64,000 bases of DNA, taken from the NCBI RefSeq assembly GCF_001641615.1, contig NZ_LRRU01000023.1:62001-126000 (forward strand), read 5' to 3'. Positions 51,838 through 60,708 of this stretch are shown here, one piece after another. The DNA is from Pseudoalteromonas gelatinilytica. GTDB lineage: Bacteria; Pseudomonadota; Gammaproteobacteria; Enterobacterales; Alteromonadaceae. The notes under the pieces were generated by a model. That model did not search any database and was not told the DNA's origin. It worked only from the letters and a program-made list of their open reading frames with translations. Positions within the stretch are counted from its first letter, which is position 1. Each line of letters begins with the position of its first letter. The translations under genes were made by a program, and so were the position numbers.

Positions 51838-52395
51838 ATGAGCCTATCTGAAAAAAACTTAGCTTTTGTTATGCACTGCGGTGAAATGGGTAGCCGTTGG
51901 GGCTTTAACCGCACCATTGGTCAAATGTGTGGATTATTAACCATTACTAAAGAGCCAATGACCGCCAATGAAATTGCCGATACCTTAAGTATCTCGCGCG
52001 GAAACGTCAGCATGGGCATTAAAGAGCTACAGTCTTGGCGCTTAATTAAAGTGCATCATATTCCGGGTGACCGTAAAGAATACTACGGCCCTGCTGGCAG
52101 CATTTGGGATATGGCCAACCGCGTATTCGAAGAGCGTAAAAAACGCGAGATAGACCCAACCCTTAGCCTGCTTCGCGATAATATTTTAGAAGAAGCCCAT
52201 ACTGATGATGAGCGTTTTGCTCAGCAGCAAATGCAAGAAATTCACGACCTACTCGAAACCGTAACCAAATGGTCAGCAGAGCTACAACGCTTAAGCCCTG
52301 AACAACTTCAAAGCCTAATGAAACTAGGTTCTGGCATTGGTAAGGTTCTTGATTTTAAAGACAAGATTTTGAAAAAGCCGGGGAAAGGGGAATAA
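51838..52395 (+). CDS. GbsR/MarR-family transcriptional regulator
   Basis: A 185-residue regulator with the GbsR-type winged helix: MGSRWGFNRTIGQMCGLLTI, MTANEIADTLSISRGNVSMG and LIKVHHIPGDRKEYYGP. The C-terminal half is a helical dimer region. Members often control compatible-solute or transport genes. It faces away from adhP with 250 bp between, so it could regulate adhP, but nothing proves it. REP cluster E starts directly after its stop. Confidence 0.85.
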   Translation: MSLSEKNLAFVMHCGEMGSRWGFNRTIGQMCGLLTITKEPMTANEIADTLSISRGNVSMGIKELQSWRLIKVHHIPGDRKEYYGPAGSIWDMANRVFEERKKREIDPTLSLLRDNILEEAHTDDERFAQQQMQEIHDLLETVTKWSAELQRLSPEQLQSLMKLGSGIGKVLDFKDKILKKPGKGE

Positions 52396-53027
52396 GTTAG
52401 CGAGTTGCTAGGGTGAGAGTAAAGTTAGCGAGTTACAAGGGGAAAGTTTGTAGGAGACGTTTCAACGCCGATTATTTGAGGTTCACGGCTGAAGCCGTTC
52501 CTACGAAATAATGTTCAAAATATTGTCGCCATAAATGACGACCTACATCAATATCACCTCTTGGTGTAGGAGGCGTTTTAACGCCGAACATGTAGTAGCG
52601 ATTTCATATCGCGTCCCAGAGCCTAAATCCTAGCGCCTAATGTTTTCTATCGTAGGCGTGAAACTTGTTTCGCGCGCTCTCTTGTAGGTCGAGCTTTAGC
52701 GCGATTGAGGGGAAAGTTTCGAGTTACAAGAGTAAAGTTTGTAGGAGGCGTTTTAACGCCGAACATGTAGCAGCGATTTAATATCGCGTCCCAGAGCCTA
52801 AATCCTAGCGCCTAATGTTTTCTATCGTAGGCGTGAAACTTGTTTCGCGCGCTCTCTTGTAGGTCGAGCTTTAGCGCGATTGAGGGGAAAGTTTCGAGTT
52901 ACAAGAGTAAAGTTTGTAGGAGGCGTTTTTACGCCGAATAAGTTACAAGTTACAAGAGTAAAGTTAGCAAGTTGCTCGGGTAAAACTTATCGCTTTACCC
53001 TTGATACTTGCTAACTTTTATTACTCG
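52389..53027. repeat. REP-like palindrome cluster E with 176-bp tandem duplication
   Basis: A gene-free stretch of about 640 bp. GTAG heads occur at 52450, 52565, 52592, 52652, 52684, 52741, 52767, 52827, 52859 and 52917, each followed by one of four stems (GGCGTT/AACGCC, GCGAT/ATCGC, GTGAAAC/GTTTCGC, GAGCTTTAGC). One reverse CGGCTGAAGCCG element ends near 52504. The segments 52565-52740 and 52741-52916 are 176-bp tandem copies differing at only two positions. No coding potential seen. Confidence 0.9.
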
Positions 53028-53028
53028 A

Positions 53029-54060
53029 TTACTTAATCGCTGGGTAACCGATGCGATCTGATAAGTAACCAACACTGGTTGCAAAGTAATACGAACGATT
53101 CCAGTGCATAAGTGCTTTGTAGTTATCGTAGGCTAGGTACATACGACCATTGGTATCATCTGGCATTACCATTGCGGCGGTTATGTCCACATTTGGTAAG
53201 TCGCTGCCATCCATTTTACGCACACCAAGAGCTTGCCAGTCTGCAAGGCTGCGCTCTGAGTTTTTCCAATACTCTAGCCATTGACTGCGGGTTTTAGTGC
53301 CACGCTTAAGAATGTTTGCGTTATCAAAGCCTTCAGGTAATTTAACTTGGCGACCCCAGGTTAAATCATCGTTCCAACCTTCTTGCTTAAGGTAATTAGC
53401 AATTGAGGCAAAAGCGTCTTCTTCTGTGGTCCAAATGTCTTTACGACCATCGCCGTTGTAATCTACTGCATATGAGTTAAACGACGTTGGCATGAACTGT
53501 GTTTGACCCATTGCACCAGCCCATGAGCCTTTGAACTTATCAAGGGTAATGTGGCCCTCTTTTAAGATATCAAGCGCTGCCCAAAGTTGGTTTTTGTACA
53601 TGGTTTCGCGGCGACCATCAAAAGCAAGTGTGACTAATGATGCAATTACACTATGACCACCTTGGATTTTACCGAAGTTACTTTCAAGGCCCCAAAGTGC
53701 CACAATAAAACGCGCTTGAACGCCGTATTCTTTGGCTACTTTTTCAAGTACGTCTTGGTGTTCTTTGTATAATTTACGGGCGCGGTCAATTTTCCATTGC
53801 GGCACACGTTTAGGTAAATAGGTTTCGAGGGTTTCTTTTACTTCTGGCTGATTTTTATCTGCTGAAATAACTTTCTTTTTAAATTTAGCCGTTGCGAATG
53901 CTTGGTCGATAAGTGCTTGATCATAGCCCTTTTCAATCGCTTCTTTTTTTAATGCAGCAACGTAAACGTCAAAATCAGCTTGTGTCTTTTCTTCTGCCAA
54001 TACTGAAGTGCTTAATGAAGCACTGAGTAAAATAACGGCAAGTTTTTTAATCACTCTCAA
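53029..54060 (-). CDS. MltB-family lytic murein transglycosylase
   Basis: A 343-residue protein with signal peptide (ending STSVLA) and the MltB-type SLT_2 fold. The catalytic glutamate is in IVALWGLESNFGKIQGGHSV. The conserved AMGQTQFMPTSFNSYAVDYN follows. It cleaves peptidoglycan non-hydrolytically to 1,6-anhydro ends in the periplasm. There is no lipobox, so it is a soluble form. Its start overlaps the end of ycgL by 14 bp. It is distinct from E. coli MltB by its shorter N-terminus. Confidence 0.92.
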   Translation of the reverse strand: MRVIKKLAVILLSASLSTSVLAEEKTQADFDVYVAALKKEAIEKGYDQALIDQAFATAKFKKKVISADKNQPEVKETLETYLPKRVPQWKIDRARKLYKEHQDVLEKVAKEYGVQARFIVALWGLESNFGKIQGGHSVIASLVTLAFDGRRETMYKNQLWAALDILKEGHITLDKFKGSWAGAMGQTQFMPTSFNSYAVDYNGDGRKDIWTTEEDAFASIANYLKQEGWNDDLTWGRQVKLPEGFDNANILKRGTKTRSQWLEYWKNSERSLADWQALGVRKMDGSDLPNVDITAAMVMPDDTNGRMYLAYDNYKALMHWNRSYYFATSVGYLSDRIGYPAIK

Positions 54061-54328
54061 CTCCCTTGTCTTTTTTAAATTGGGTTAACAGATTTTCTTC
54101 CGGCGGAGGTAATTGCAAGTAAAAGCCTTTATCAATTAACGCTTGCTTAACCGTTTCTAAATCTGCCACGCCTAACTTTTCACGGCTTGCTAGATTGATG
54201 ATCATCACATACTTAGGTTGACCGAACGTTTCTAGTAAAGGTTCAGGTACGCGAGAGAAATCATCTCTTTTTTCTACAAAAAGGTATGTATCCGCTTTTT
54301 TAATACTTTTATACACCGCAGTTAGCAT
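54047..54328 (-). CDS. ycgL: YcgL-family protein
   Basis: A 93-residue protein matching E. coli YcgL: VYKSIKKADTYLFVEKRDDF, SRVPEPLLETFGQPKYVM, ADLETVKQALIDKGFYLQLP and PPPEENLLTQ. Its position beside minCDE is conserved in gammaproteobacteria. Function is unknown. It is upstream of and overlapping the transglycosylase gene. Confidence 0.92.
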   Translation of the reverse strand: MLTAVYKSIKKADTYLFVEKRDDFSRVPEPLLETFGQPKYVMIINLASREKLGVADLETVKQALIDKGFYLQLPPPEENLLTQFKKDKGVESD

Positions 54329-54484
54329 TATGACCCTATAATATCTTGCTTAACGAAGGCGCACACTATAACATGAGTCATATAATAAGTTAGAAAAAAT
54401 AGATTAGATTTTTACTGTATATGCCTTGTTCAGCCTGTGTTTATACTTAAATAATGCTAATCCAGACAATTCAATTGAGCGTGT

Positions 54485-55189
54485 ATGTCGGAACAAATTT
54501 TTGAATTAAAAGGGAACCTTTTTACGTTATCTGTTTTACATTTATTTTCAGCAGATACAGCCCTTTTAAGTAAGCAGTTAGATGAGAAAATCGCCCAAGC
54601 ACCTAAGTTCTTTGCCGGTGCGCCTATCGTAATCAACTTAAGCGACGTACAAGATGAAGCGCTTGATTTCTCTTTCTTAAAATCAATGTTAAGTGGTCTT
54701 TCGTTAAACCCGGTTGGGGTTTGTAATGGCTCTCAAGAGCAAAACGAAATCGCAAAAGCTGCGGGCCTGTCGGTGTTAAATTATTCACAAGACGTTAAGG
54801 GTGCGACCGCTAAACAACAAACAAATACATCTATCGTTGAAAAAACCGTTCACCTGCCTGCGCAAGTTATTCATGGCACTGTACGTTCGGGCCAACAAGT
54901 GTATGCTAAAGACCGCGATTTAATCGTGATTGGCGCTGTAAGTCATGGTGCCGAAGTGATTAGCGATGGTAATGTGCATATTTATGGCACCTTACGCGGC
55001 CGTGCAATTGCAGGGGCAAAAGGTTACAACGAAGCAAATATATTTTGCCAAAAATTAGAAGCAGAACTTGTTTCAATTAATGGTAGTTATTGGATCAGCG
55101 ACTCTCTTCAGGGTGAACACTGGGGCAGCGCAGTACAAATCCAACAAAAAAATGATTCATTAGAAATTTCAGCTTTGGTTAAAGGATAA
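54485..55189 (+). CDS. minC: septum site-determining protein MinC
   Basis: A 234-residue MinC. The N-terminal FtsZ-inhibitory domain (about 1-100) is followed by the beta-helical C-terminal domain (about 125-230). That part includes RSGQQVYAKDRDLIVIGAVS, HGAEVISDGNVHIYGTLRG and RAIAGAKGYNEANIFCQKLE. It blocks FtsZ ring formation at the poles after recruitment by MinD. First gene of minCDE, 5 bp before minD. Confidence 0.96.
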   Translation: MSEQIFELKGNLFTLSVLHLFSADTALLSKQLDEKIAQAPKFFAGAPIVINLSDVQDEALDFSFLKSMLSGLSLNPVGVCNGSQEQNEIAKAAGLSVLNYSQDVKGATAKQQTNTSIVEKTVHLPAQVIHGTVRSGQQVYAKDRDLIVIGAVSHGAEVISDGNVHIYGTLRGRAIAGAKGYNEANIFCQKLEAELVSINGSYWISDSLQGEHWGSAVQIQQKNDSLEISALVKG

Positions 55190-55194
55190 ATCTC

Positions 55195-56004
55195 ATGGCA
55201 AAAGTGATTGTCGTTACTTCTGGTAAAGGTGGTGTTGGTAAAACCACATCGAGTGCTGCGATTGGCACAGGTTTAGCGCTTAAAGGCTTTAAAACCGTTA
55301 TTATCGACTTTGATATTGGTCTGCGTAATCTTGACCTTATCATGGGTTGTGAACGCCGTGTTGTTTATGATTTCGTAAACGTAATCAATGGTGAATCAAA
55401 CCTAAATCAAGCACTTATTAAAGATAAGCGCGTCGATAAATTATACATTTTACCTGCCTCACAAACACGTGATAAAGACGCCCTAACCCGTGACGGTGTT
55501 GAGCGCGTACTTAACGAGCTGAAAAAAGATTTTGATTACATTGTATGTGATTCACCAGCGGGTATTGAAGCCGGTGCAATGATGGCAATGTACTTCGCTG
55601 ATGAAGCGATTGTAACAACGAACCCAGAAGTATCATCAGTACGTGACTCTGACCGTATTCTTGGTATTTTACACAGCAAGTCAAAACGTGCTGAAGAAGG
55701 CCTAGAAAGCGTAAAAGAACACCTACTATTAACACGTTATAATCCTGAGCGTGTTGAAAAAGGCGAAATGCTTTCAGTAGAAGACGTACAAGAAATCTTA
55801 GCGATTAAATTACTGGGCGTTATTCCAGAATCACAAGCTGTACTTAGTGCATCAAACTCTGGTCAACCGGTTATCTTAGATTCTGAATCGGATGCAGGCC
55901 AAGCGTATACAGATGCTATCAATCGTTTATTAGGCGAAACTGTTGATTTTCGTTTCTTAGACGTAGAGAAAAAAGGCTTATTCAAACGGATTTTTGGAGG
56001 TTAA
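55195..56004 (+). CDS. minD: septum site-determining ATPase MinD
   Basis: A 269-residue ParA-like ATPase. The deviant Walker A motif GKGGVGKTTSSAA is at residues 10-22. The C-terminal amphipathic membrane-targeting helix KKGLFKRIFGG is intact. It binds the membrane as ATP dimers, recruits MinC and is released by MinE. Ribosome-binding site AAAGGA lies just upstream of the ATG. Confidence 0.98.
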   Translation: MAKVIVVTSGKGGVGKTTSSAAIGTGLALKGFKTVIIDFDIGLRNLDLIMGCERRVVYDFVNVINGESNLNQALIKDKRVDKLYILPASQTRDKDALTRDGVERVLNELKKDFDYIVCDSPAGIEAGAMMAMYFADEAIVTTNPEVSSVRDSDRILGILHSKSKRAEEGLESVKEHLLLTRYNPERVEKGEMLSVEDVQEILAIKLLGVIPESQAVLSASNSGQPVILDSESDAGQAYTDAINRLLGETVDFRFLDVEKKGLFKRIFGG

Positions 56005-56005
56005 T

Positions 56006-56269
56006 GTGTCTTTACTTGACTACTTCCGCTCAGAAAAGAAAAGCAGTGCGTCATTAGCAAAAGAGCGATTGCAGATCATTGTCGCGCACGAACGTTCACA
56101 GCGTGGTACACCAGATTACTTACCACAGCTAAAACAAGACATCCTTGATGTTATTCGTAAGTACGTGAATGTAAACACTGATGCAGTTCAGGTTCAGTTT
56201 GATCAAAACGAAGATGACTTAGCAGTACTTGAGCTAAACGTCACCTTACCTGACGAAGAAAAGAAATAG
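56006..56269 (+). CDS. minE: cell division topological specificity factor MinE
   Basis: An 87-residue MinE. The start is a GTG at 56006, just after the minD stop, because the protein then begins (M)SLLDYFRSEKKSSASLAKER like other MinE proteins. GGAGG lies at 5 bp. A longer frame from TTG at 55994 has no family support. It stimulates MinD ATPase and makes the Min system oscillate. The contact helix and the C-terminal topological domain (about 35-87) are complete. It is last in the operon. Confidence 0.95.
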   Translation: MSLLDYFRSEKKSSASLAKERLQIIVAHERSQRGTPDYLPQLKQDILDVIRKYVNVNTDAVQVQFDQNEDDLAVLELNVTLPDEEKK

Positions 56270-56277
56270 TCAAAATT

Positions 56278-56309
56278 GGGCGCTTAGTTTTTTAACAGCG
56301 CCCTTTTTT
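56278..56309 (+). terminator. Rho-independent terminator of minCDE
   Basis: GGGCGCT and AGCGCCC pair around an AT-rich loop, followed by six T on the plus strand. It is 8 bp after the minE stop. It overlaps the end of the convergent GNAT gene. Confidence 0.85.
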
Positions 56310-56724
56310 ATTTCTGCCACTGCATATGAAACTCATAGTCGTCTTCGCCTAGCGTTTTAAACCCTGTCCGTTGATATAATCCATACGCTGGATTCGCTTT
56401 TAGCACCGTTAAATTAATCTCTGCTGTTTGCGCTTTGAGTGCATCTAACACCTTAGTGCCTAACCCCTTGCCCTGCTCTTTAGGTTCAATTTGTAGCTGT
56501 AACAAACTGATAGCTTGGTCACTCACGATGAACTTTGCAGCGCCTACACATTGCCCATCATTTAAAACTAAATGACTGTGCTCAAAATGCTCTGCCACTC
56601 TTGCTTGATGTTGCTCAAGTGATAAAAATAACCCTTGATTCTCTAAGTGCTCAACCATGGTATTTAATCTTAAGTCGAGTAAATAGGCTTTGTCTTGCTC
56701 CGTTGTTTTTACAAATTCAATCAT
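56308..56724 (-). CDS. GNAT-family N-acetyltransferase
   Basis: A 138-residue GNAT protein: the acetyl-CoA motif LQIEPKEQGKGLGTKVLDAL (Q-X-X-G-X-G) lies near residue 85, followed by LKANPAYGLYQRTGFKTLGE. It is a small single-domain acetyltransferase of unknown acceptor. Its stop codon lies in the minCDE terminator, with the two genes convergent. Confidence 0.85.
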   Translation of the reverse strand: MIEFVKTTEQDKAYLLDLRLNTMVEHLENQGLFLSLEQHQARVAEHFEHSHLVLNDGQCVGAAKFIVSDQAISLLQLQIEPKEQGKGLGTKVLDALKAQTAEINLTVLKANPAYGLYQRTGFKTLGEDDYEFHMQWQK

Positions 56725-56740
56725 TATTGTCTTAAAAAAG

Positions 56741-56770
56741 AAAAAGGTACTTTAATAAAAGTACCTTTTT
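56741..56770 (-). terminator. Rho-independent terminator of the TonB receptor
   Basis: AAAAAGGTACTTT and AAAGTACCTTTTT form a 13-bp stem with loop AATA. A T-run follows on the minus strand. It is 28 bp after the receptor stop (56798). Confidence 0.88.
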
Positions 56771-56797
56771 AGGTTGCAACAAACAACATGTCTTGGG

Positions 56798-59587
56798 TTA
56801 GAAATTATAATTTGCGCCTAAGTAAAAACGGCGGCCTGAATATTGGTTATAGGTAAAGCGATTGCTTTGTTTCCAATATCCTTCTTCTATTTCTTCTGTT
56901 AAGTTCACCACTGACGCGGTAAACGAAAGATCCTCTGTTAAGTTATACGAGGCATTCACATCTAGCTGACCATAGTCTTTGGTATATAAGTTGTAGCCTT
57001 GGTGAATACCGTTGGCACGGTCATCTTTCCAGTTATATGACGCACGAACACTAAAGTCGTCATTCTCAAAGTACACCGACACATTATATTGGTGCTTAGC
57101 GGTGCCTGGTATTTCGGCCTCTGTTTTTTGTCCGTCTGTCGAGACTTCGCTGGTGCTGGTATCTGTGTAGGTATAGTTAGTTAAAATACCAAAACCATTA
57201 TCAAACGAGTGCTGGAAGAACAGCTCTAAACCTTCTGATTTTGCATCACCCCCACCCACTTTGGTGTTCATTTCGACCTCAATTGGGCCGTTACAACAAT
57301 CATGTTCACGCTCTACAATTTCTACTGTCGAGATTGGTAAGTTAGAAATATCTTTTGAGAATAACGTGGCACCCAGTGCAGAGCCATCGCCGTAATACCA
57401 TTCAATACCTAAATCAAATTGGTCAGATAACATAGGTTCAAGCCCTGTGTTTACCGAGGTACCATTACCACGGCCTGTCCATGAATCAGGCGAGTTAATG
57501 TTCACTGGAGGACCGTATGACTCTGCTTGGCTTAAGTCTGAATAGCTCACTCTTGCCATAGTGCGTGCTGCGGCAAAGCGCACCACTAGATCTTCAGTTG
57601 CATCCCATGCAAGGTTAAAGCTTGGTAATACTTCACTGCCATCACTACTGCGCTCATTTGGATCCGTGTCGTCATCGTCTTGACCTATAACATCATCGTA
57701 GGTCAAGGTGCTCAGCTCTGTATTTACATAACGCACACCAACATTACCGCGGAAATCTTGCCATTCAAAATCCGCTTGGGTGTAAACAGACCAAATTTTT
57801 TCTTCTAGGGCATAGGTACCCGAAAGTGTTGGCACCACTGTCTGACTAAAGTTTTCTTTTAAGTAATCATCCAGCGCTCTGAAATCGAACGCTAAGAAGT
57901 TAAATGCGCCTGTATCACCCGCACTGTTATCAACCACATGGTCGCTTACTAAGGTTGGCGCATCTGGGTGAAAATCTGGATTATGGAACCACTCAGTGCC
58001 TGGCAAGTAACCGCGGTAACCGCCGTTATCAGCAATGCCGTCATCCCAACGAAAGTCATTACGAATGCCTTTAATTTCGTGGTCGCGGTATTTACCACCC
58101 ACATAAACACGAGTGAAAAAACTGCCATCAAGGTCAAATTTCACATCTGTTTGAAAGTAATCTTCTGAGTCTTCATTTTCAGATGAGTATGAGTCAAACC
58201 AATCGTAATATTGATATGCTTCTTTATCAGAGGCTAAATCAGTCGACACTTCGTAGCTTGGTTTTCCGTTTTCAATAGACCACAACCAGCTGTTTACTGA
58301 GCCTAAACGTGCATCAATATTGGCGTAGGTTTCTTTTGAAGTTCCGCCTTCAGCTTCAGTATGACCAAGTTTTACTGTAATGCTGTAAGTGTCGCCATAA
58401 TAAGTACCTTCAAAATCATAGGTGTTTGATTTTGACTCGCCAAAACGCTCACGCCCTGTTAATTGCGGCGATAACAAACCACGGCGAACAGCCACACCGT
58501 CATTTACATCGGCATCACCCCAGTTATTATCATTAAGTAAACCATTATCGCCATTACCGTAGGCAACCACGGTATCGCCATCAAGTACAATGCCGTAATA
58601 CGGGTTGTGGTTATCGTTCCACTCGGCAAAAGTAATACTTTGCCCTGTTTGGTCGTAGCCTAACTTGGCACCAAAATAGTTAAAGTTTAAATCAAGTCTG
58701 TCACTCGGTGCCCACTGCACAGCGACTTGATAACCATCTCGTGTACGGTCTTGGTTTGAGTTATTAACACTCATCGCACGAGGCGCCCATACATTGTTGT
58801 AAACTTCGCCAGTGGCTTGGTCTACCAGCGCTGGGCGCTCTGCCCCTTCAACGGTATCTGAGTGAAAACGCCAGTGTGATGCGTTGTTAGTGATGATTGT
58901 TACGGTGCGATCTTGACGAGTAAAACCGGCCAGTACACCAAAGTTTTCGTCGTCATTTTTCCAAGAATACAGCACGTTGACTTGTGGCTTAGTGTCTTCA
59001 GACACATCATCGTAAGTCACCTCTGCACTTAACGCCCCTGAATTTGCTTCCATCTCAAGCGGTTTTCGGGTGTGTAAAATAACCGTACCACCAATACCAC
59101 CTTCATCGATGCGTGCTTCAGCACTTTTGTACACTTCTACACTTTTGATCATGCTTGAAGGCAATAACGTGTAATTAAAACTACGGGTAGGAGTACCAGA
59201 ACCTGATGAAGCAATATAGTTACCGTTTAATTGGGTGAGAGTCCAATCCGGTGACGTACCACGAATACTCACGCGGCTACCTTCGCCACCGTCGCGGTCA
59301 ATCAAAACGCCCGATACACGTTGCAATGAGTCAGCGACGTTTTTATCAGGAAACTTACCAATATCCTCTGCGGTGATTGCATCAACTGTCGCCGTTGAAA
59401 GTCGTTTTATTGCTAAGTTTTCTGCAGTTGAAGAACGAATACCTCGTACTTCAATCACTTCTACATCATCATTAGCTTGCTCTGCTGCATAGCTTGTATT
59501 AATTGCAGCCAGTAGCGATATTAAAATTGCATTACGCTTAAAATGCCTTCCTTGCCCTTTTGTTTTTATTACAGTTTGATTGCCCAT
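56798..59587 (-). CDS. TonB-dependent receptor, carbohydrate type (Xanthomonas-Caulobacter class)
   Basis: A 929-residue outer-membrane receptor. I start at ATG 59587, preceded by GGAGA, where a signal peptide begins (MGNQTVIKTKGQGRHFKRN, then a hydrophobic core ending TSYAA). The TonB box region VEVIEVRGIRSS is followed by the plug (GKFPDKNVADSLQRVSGVLI). The barrel ends in FYLGANYNF. This class generally imports sugars or oligosaccharides. It is divergent from cutC and the amino-sugar kinase, so both may serve one substrate. The inverted repeat TTAACA-GCT-TGTTAA (59684-59698) lies upstream. Confidence 0.92.
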   Translation of the reverse strand: MGNQTVIKTKGQGRHFKRNAILISLLAAINTSYAAEQANDDVEVIEVRGIRSSTAENLAIKRLSTATVDAITAEDIGKFPDKNVADSLQRVSGVLIDRDGGEGSRVSIRGTSPDWTLTQLNGNYIASSGSGTPTRSFNYTLLPSSMIKSVEVYKSAEARIDEGGIGGTVILHTRKPLEMEANSGALSAEVTYDDVSEDTKPQVNVLYSWKNDDENFGVLAGFTRQDRTVTIITNNASHWRFHSDTVEGAERPALVDQATGEVYNNVWAPRAMSVNNSNQDRTRDGYQVAVQWAPSDRLDLNFNYFGAKLGYDQTGQSITFAEWNDNHNPYYGIVLDGDTVVAYGNGDNGLLNDNNWGDADVNDGVAVRRGLLSPQLTGRERFGESKSNTYDFEGTYYGDTYSITVKLGHTEAEGGTSKETYANIDARLGSVNSWLWSIENGKPSYEVSTDLASDKEAYQYYDWFDSYSSENEDSEDYFQTDVKFDLDGSFFTRVYVGGKYRDHEIKGIRNDFRWDDGIADNGGYRGYLPGTEWFHNPDFHPDAPTLVSDHVVDNSAGDTGAFNFLAFDFRALDDYLKENFSQTVVPTLSGTYALEEKIWSVYTQADFEWQDFRGNVGVRYVNTELSTLTYDDVIGQDDDDTDPNERSSDGSEVLPSFNLAWDATEDLVVRFAAARTMARVSYSDLSQAESYGPPVNINSPDSWTGRGNGTSVNTGLEPMLSDQFDLGIEWYYGDGSALGATLFSKDISNLPISTVEIVEREHDCCNGPIEVEMNTKVGGGDAKSEGLELFFQHSFDNGFGILTNYTYTDTSTSEVSTDGQKTEAEIPGTAKHQYNVSVYFENDDFSVRASYNWKDDRANGIHQGYNLYTKDYGQLDVNASYNLTEDLSFTASVVNLTEEIEEGYWKQSNRFTYNQYSGRRFYLGANYNF

Positions 59588-59683
59588 GCCTATCTCCAGT
59601 TGTGTGTTCTGTTTTTGTTTAAGAGCCTTTAGCCCCTGCAAAAACGATTTATTGTTGTCGGTTTTTAAACTGATTTTCGGTAG

Positions 59684-59698
59684 TTAACAGCTTGTTAA
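59684..59698. promoter_or_regulatory. candidate operator in the receptor/cutC divergent region
   Basis: TTAACA and TGTTAA are perfect 6-bp arms with 3-base spacing, 97 bp upstream of the receptor start. The rest of the 390-bp divergent region is AT-rich and without ORF. No regulator can be named. Confidence 0.3.
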
Positions 59699-59977
59699 AC
59701 TCAAACTCAGAATAGGGTGAGCGGTCAAAAAGTGATAATAAAAATTCGGTGAGAGATATGACAAAATCGGCGTTAGGAATATTTTATATTCATTTTTATA
59801 TTTTCTGAATTATAGTTAAGCTCAGCGATTTTGAGTTTATCGGCTCAGCAAAACAAACTCAAACTAACATTTAAATTATTGATAATAAATAATAATTTTA
59901 AATTCCATGTATTTGTTAATCACTCACAAATTGAGTAACTAAAAAATAGGTGTAATAGATATGGTAAAAACACGCCC

Positions 59978-60706
59978 ATGAATAATGGTAAATTTCTTGA
60001 AGTATGCCTAAACGAAGGGTGCTTAAAGCAGCTTGCTAACAACATTTCAATGGCTAGTAACTTAGGCGCGAAACGCTTTGAATTGTGCAGTAATTTACAC
60101 CTAGGTGGCTTAACACCAAGTGTTAATGCGATTGACTGTGCGGTGAAAAACCTGACTAATAGTGCAGAGTTAGTGGTGATGATACGCCCCGAAGCAGGCA
60201 ACTTTTTTGTTAGCGCTGAATGTCGCAACCTAATGCAAAAACAAATTACACTGGCAGCGAACGCGGGGGCGCATGGCGTGGTATTTGGTGCAATTAAACA
60301 CGGCGAACTTGATTTAGAAGTGACCCGCTCTTTAGTTGCCACAGCCAAACAGCATGGCCTGATGGTGACCTTTCACCGTGCATTCGATACCCTTACAAAC
60401 CCGTTAAGCGCACTTGAGAAACTGATTAGCTTAGGCGTTGACCGCATCTTAACAGCAGGCACGCCATGGCAAAGCGGTCAAAGTGCTGTAGATGGCTACA
60501 AGCTGCTCAACACATACTTAGCACACAGCGCTAATCAGATAGAAATTGTTATCGGTGGTGGCGTTACTTTAGAAAACGCGCCAACACTTTGGCAATTAAT
60601 AAAAAACCATTCAGCAAAGGCAGCTGTGCATGTACACTCATGCGTGCACAACGAAAATGGTGCAATTAATGCTGAGGCTATCAATAAGCTTCTTTCAAAG
60701 GATTAA
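59978..60706 (+). CDS. cutC: CutC-family TIM-barrel protein
   Basis: A 242-residue protein of the CutC family: LEVCLNEGCLKQLANNI, KRFELCSNLHLGGLTPS, VMIRPEAGNFF and TFHRAFD, followed by DRILTAGTPW. The family was named for copper homeostasis in E. coli, but that role is doubtful. The fold is a TIM barrel like those of sugar enzymes. Its stop is 3 bp before the amino-sugar kinase, so a sugar-catabolic role is possible here, as inference. Confidence 0.92.
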   Translation: MNNGKFLEVCLNEGCLKQLANNISMASNLGAKRFELCSNLHLGGLTPSVNAIDCAVKNLTNSAELVVMIRPEAGNFFVSAECRNLMQKQITLAANAGAHGVVFGAIKHGELDLEVTRSLVATAKQHGLMVTFHRAFDTLTNPLSALEKLISLGVDRILTAGTPWQSGQSAVDGYKLLNTYLAHSANQIEIVIGGGVTLENAPTLWQLIKNHSAKAAVHVHSCVHNENGAINAEAINKLLSKD

Positions 60707-60708
60707 GC

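Noticed and set aside
52389..53027. Possible CRISPR or integron array in the long repeat region
   Set aside because: The elements are GTAG-headed hairpins, and the 'spacers' themselves are repeated, including an exact 176-bp tandem copy.
59920..60348. Minus-strand ORF of 142 codons over cutC
   Set aside because: Antisense to the conserved CutC blocks; composition is that of a reverse shadow.
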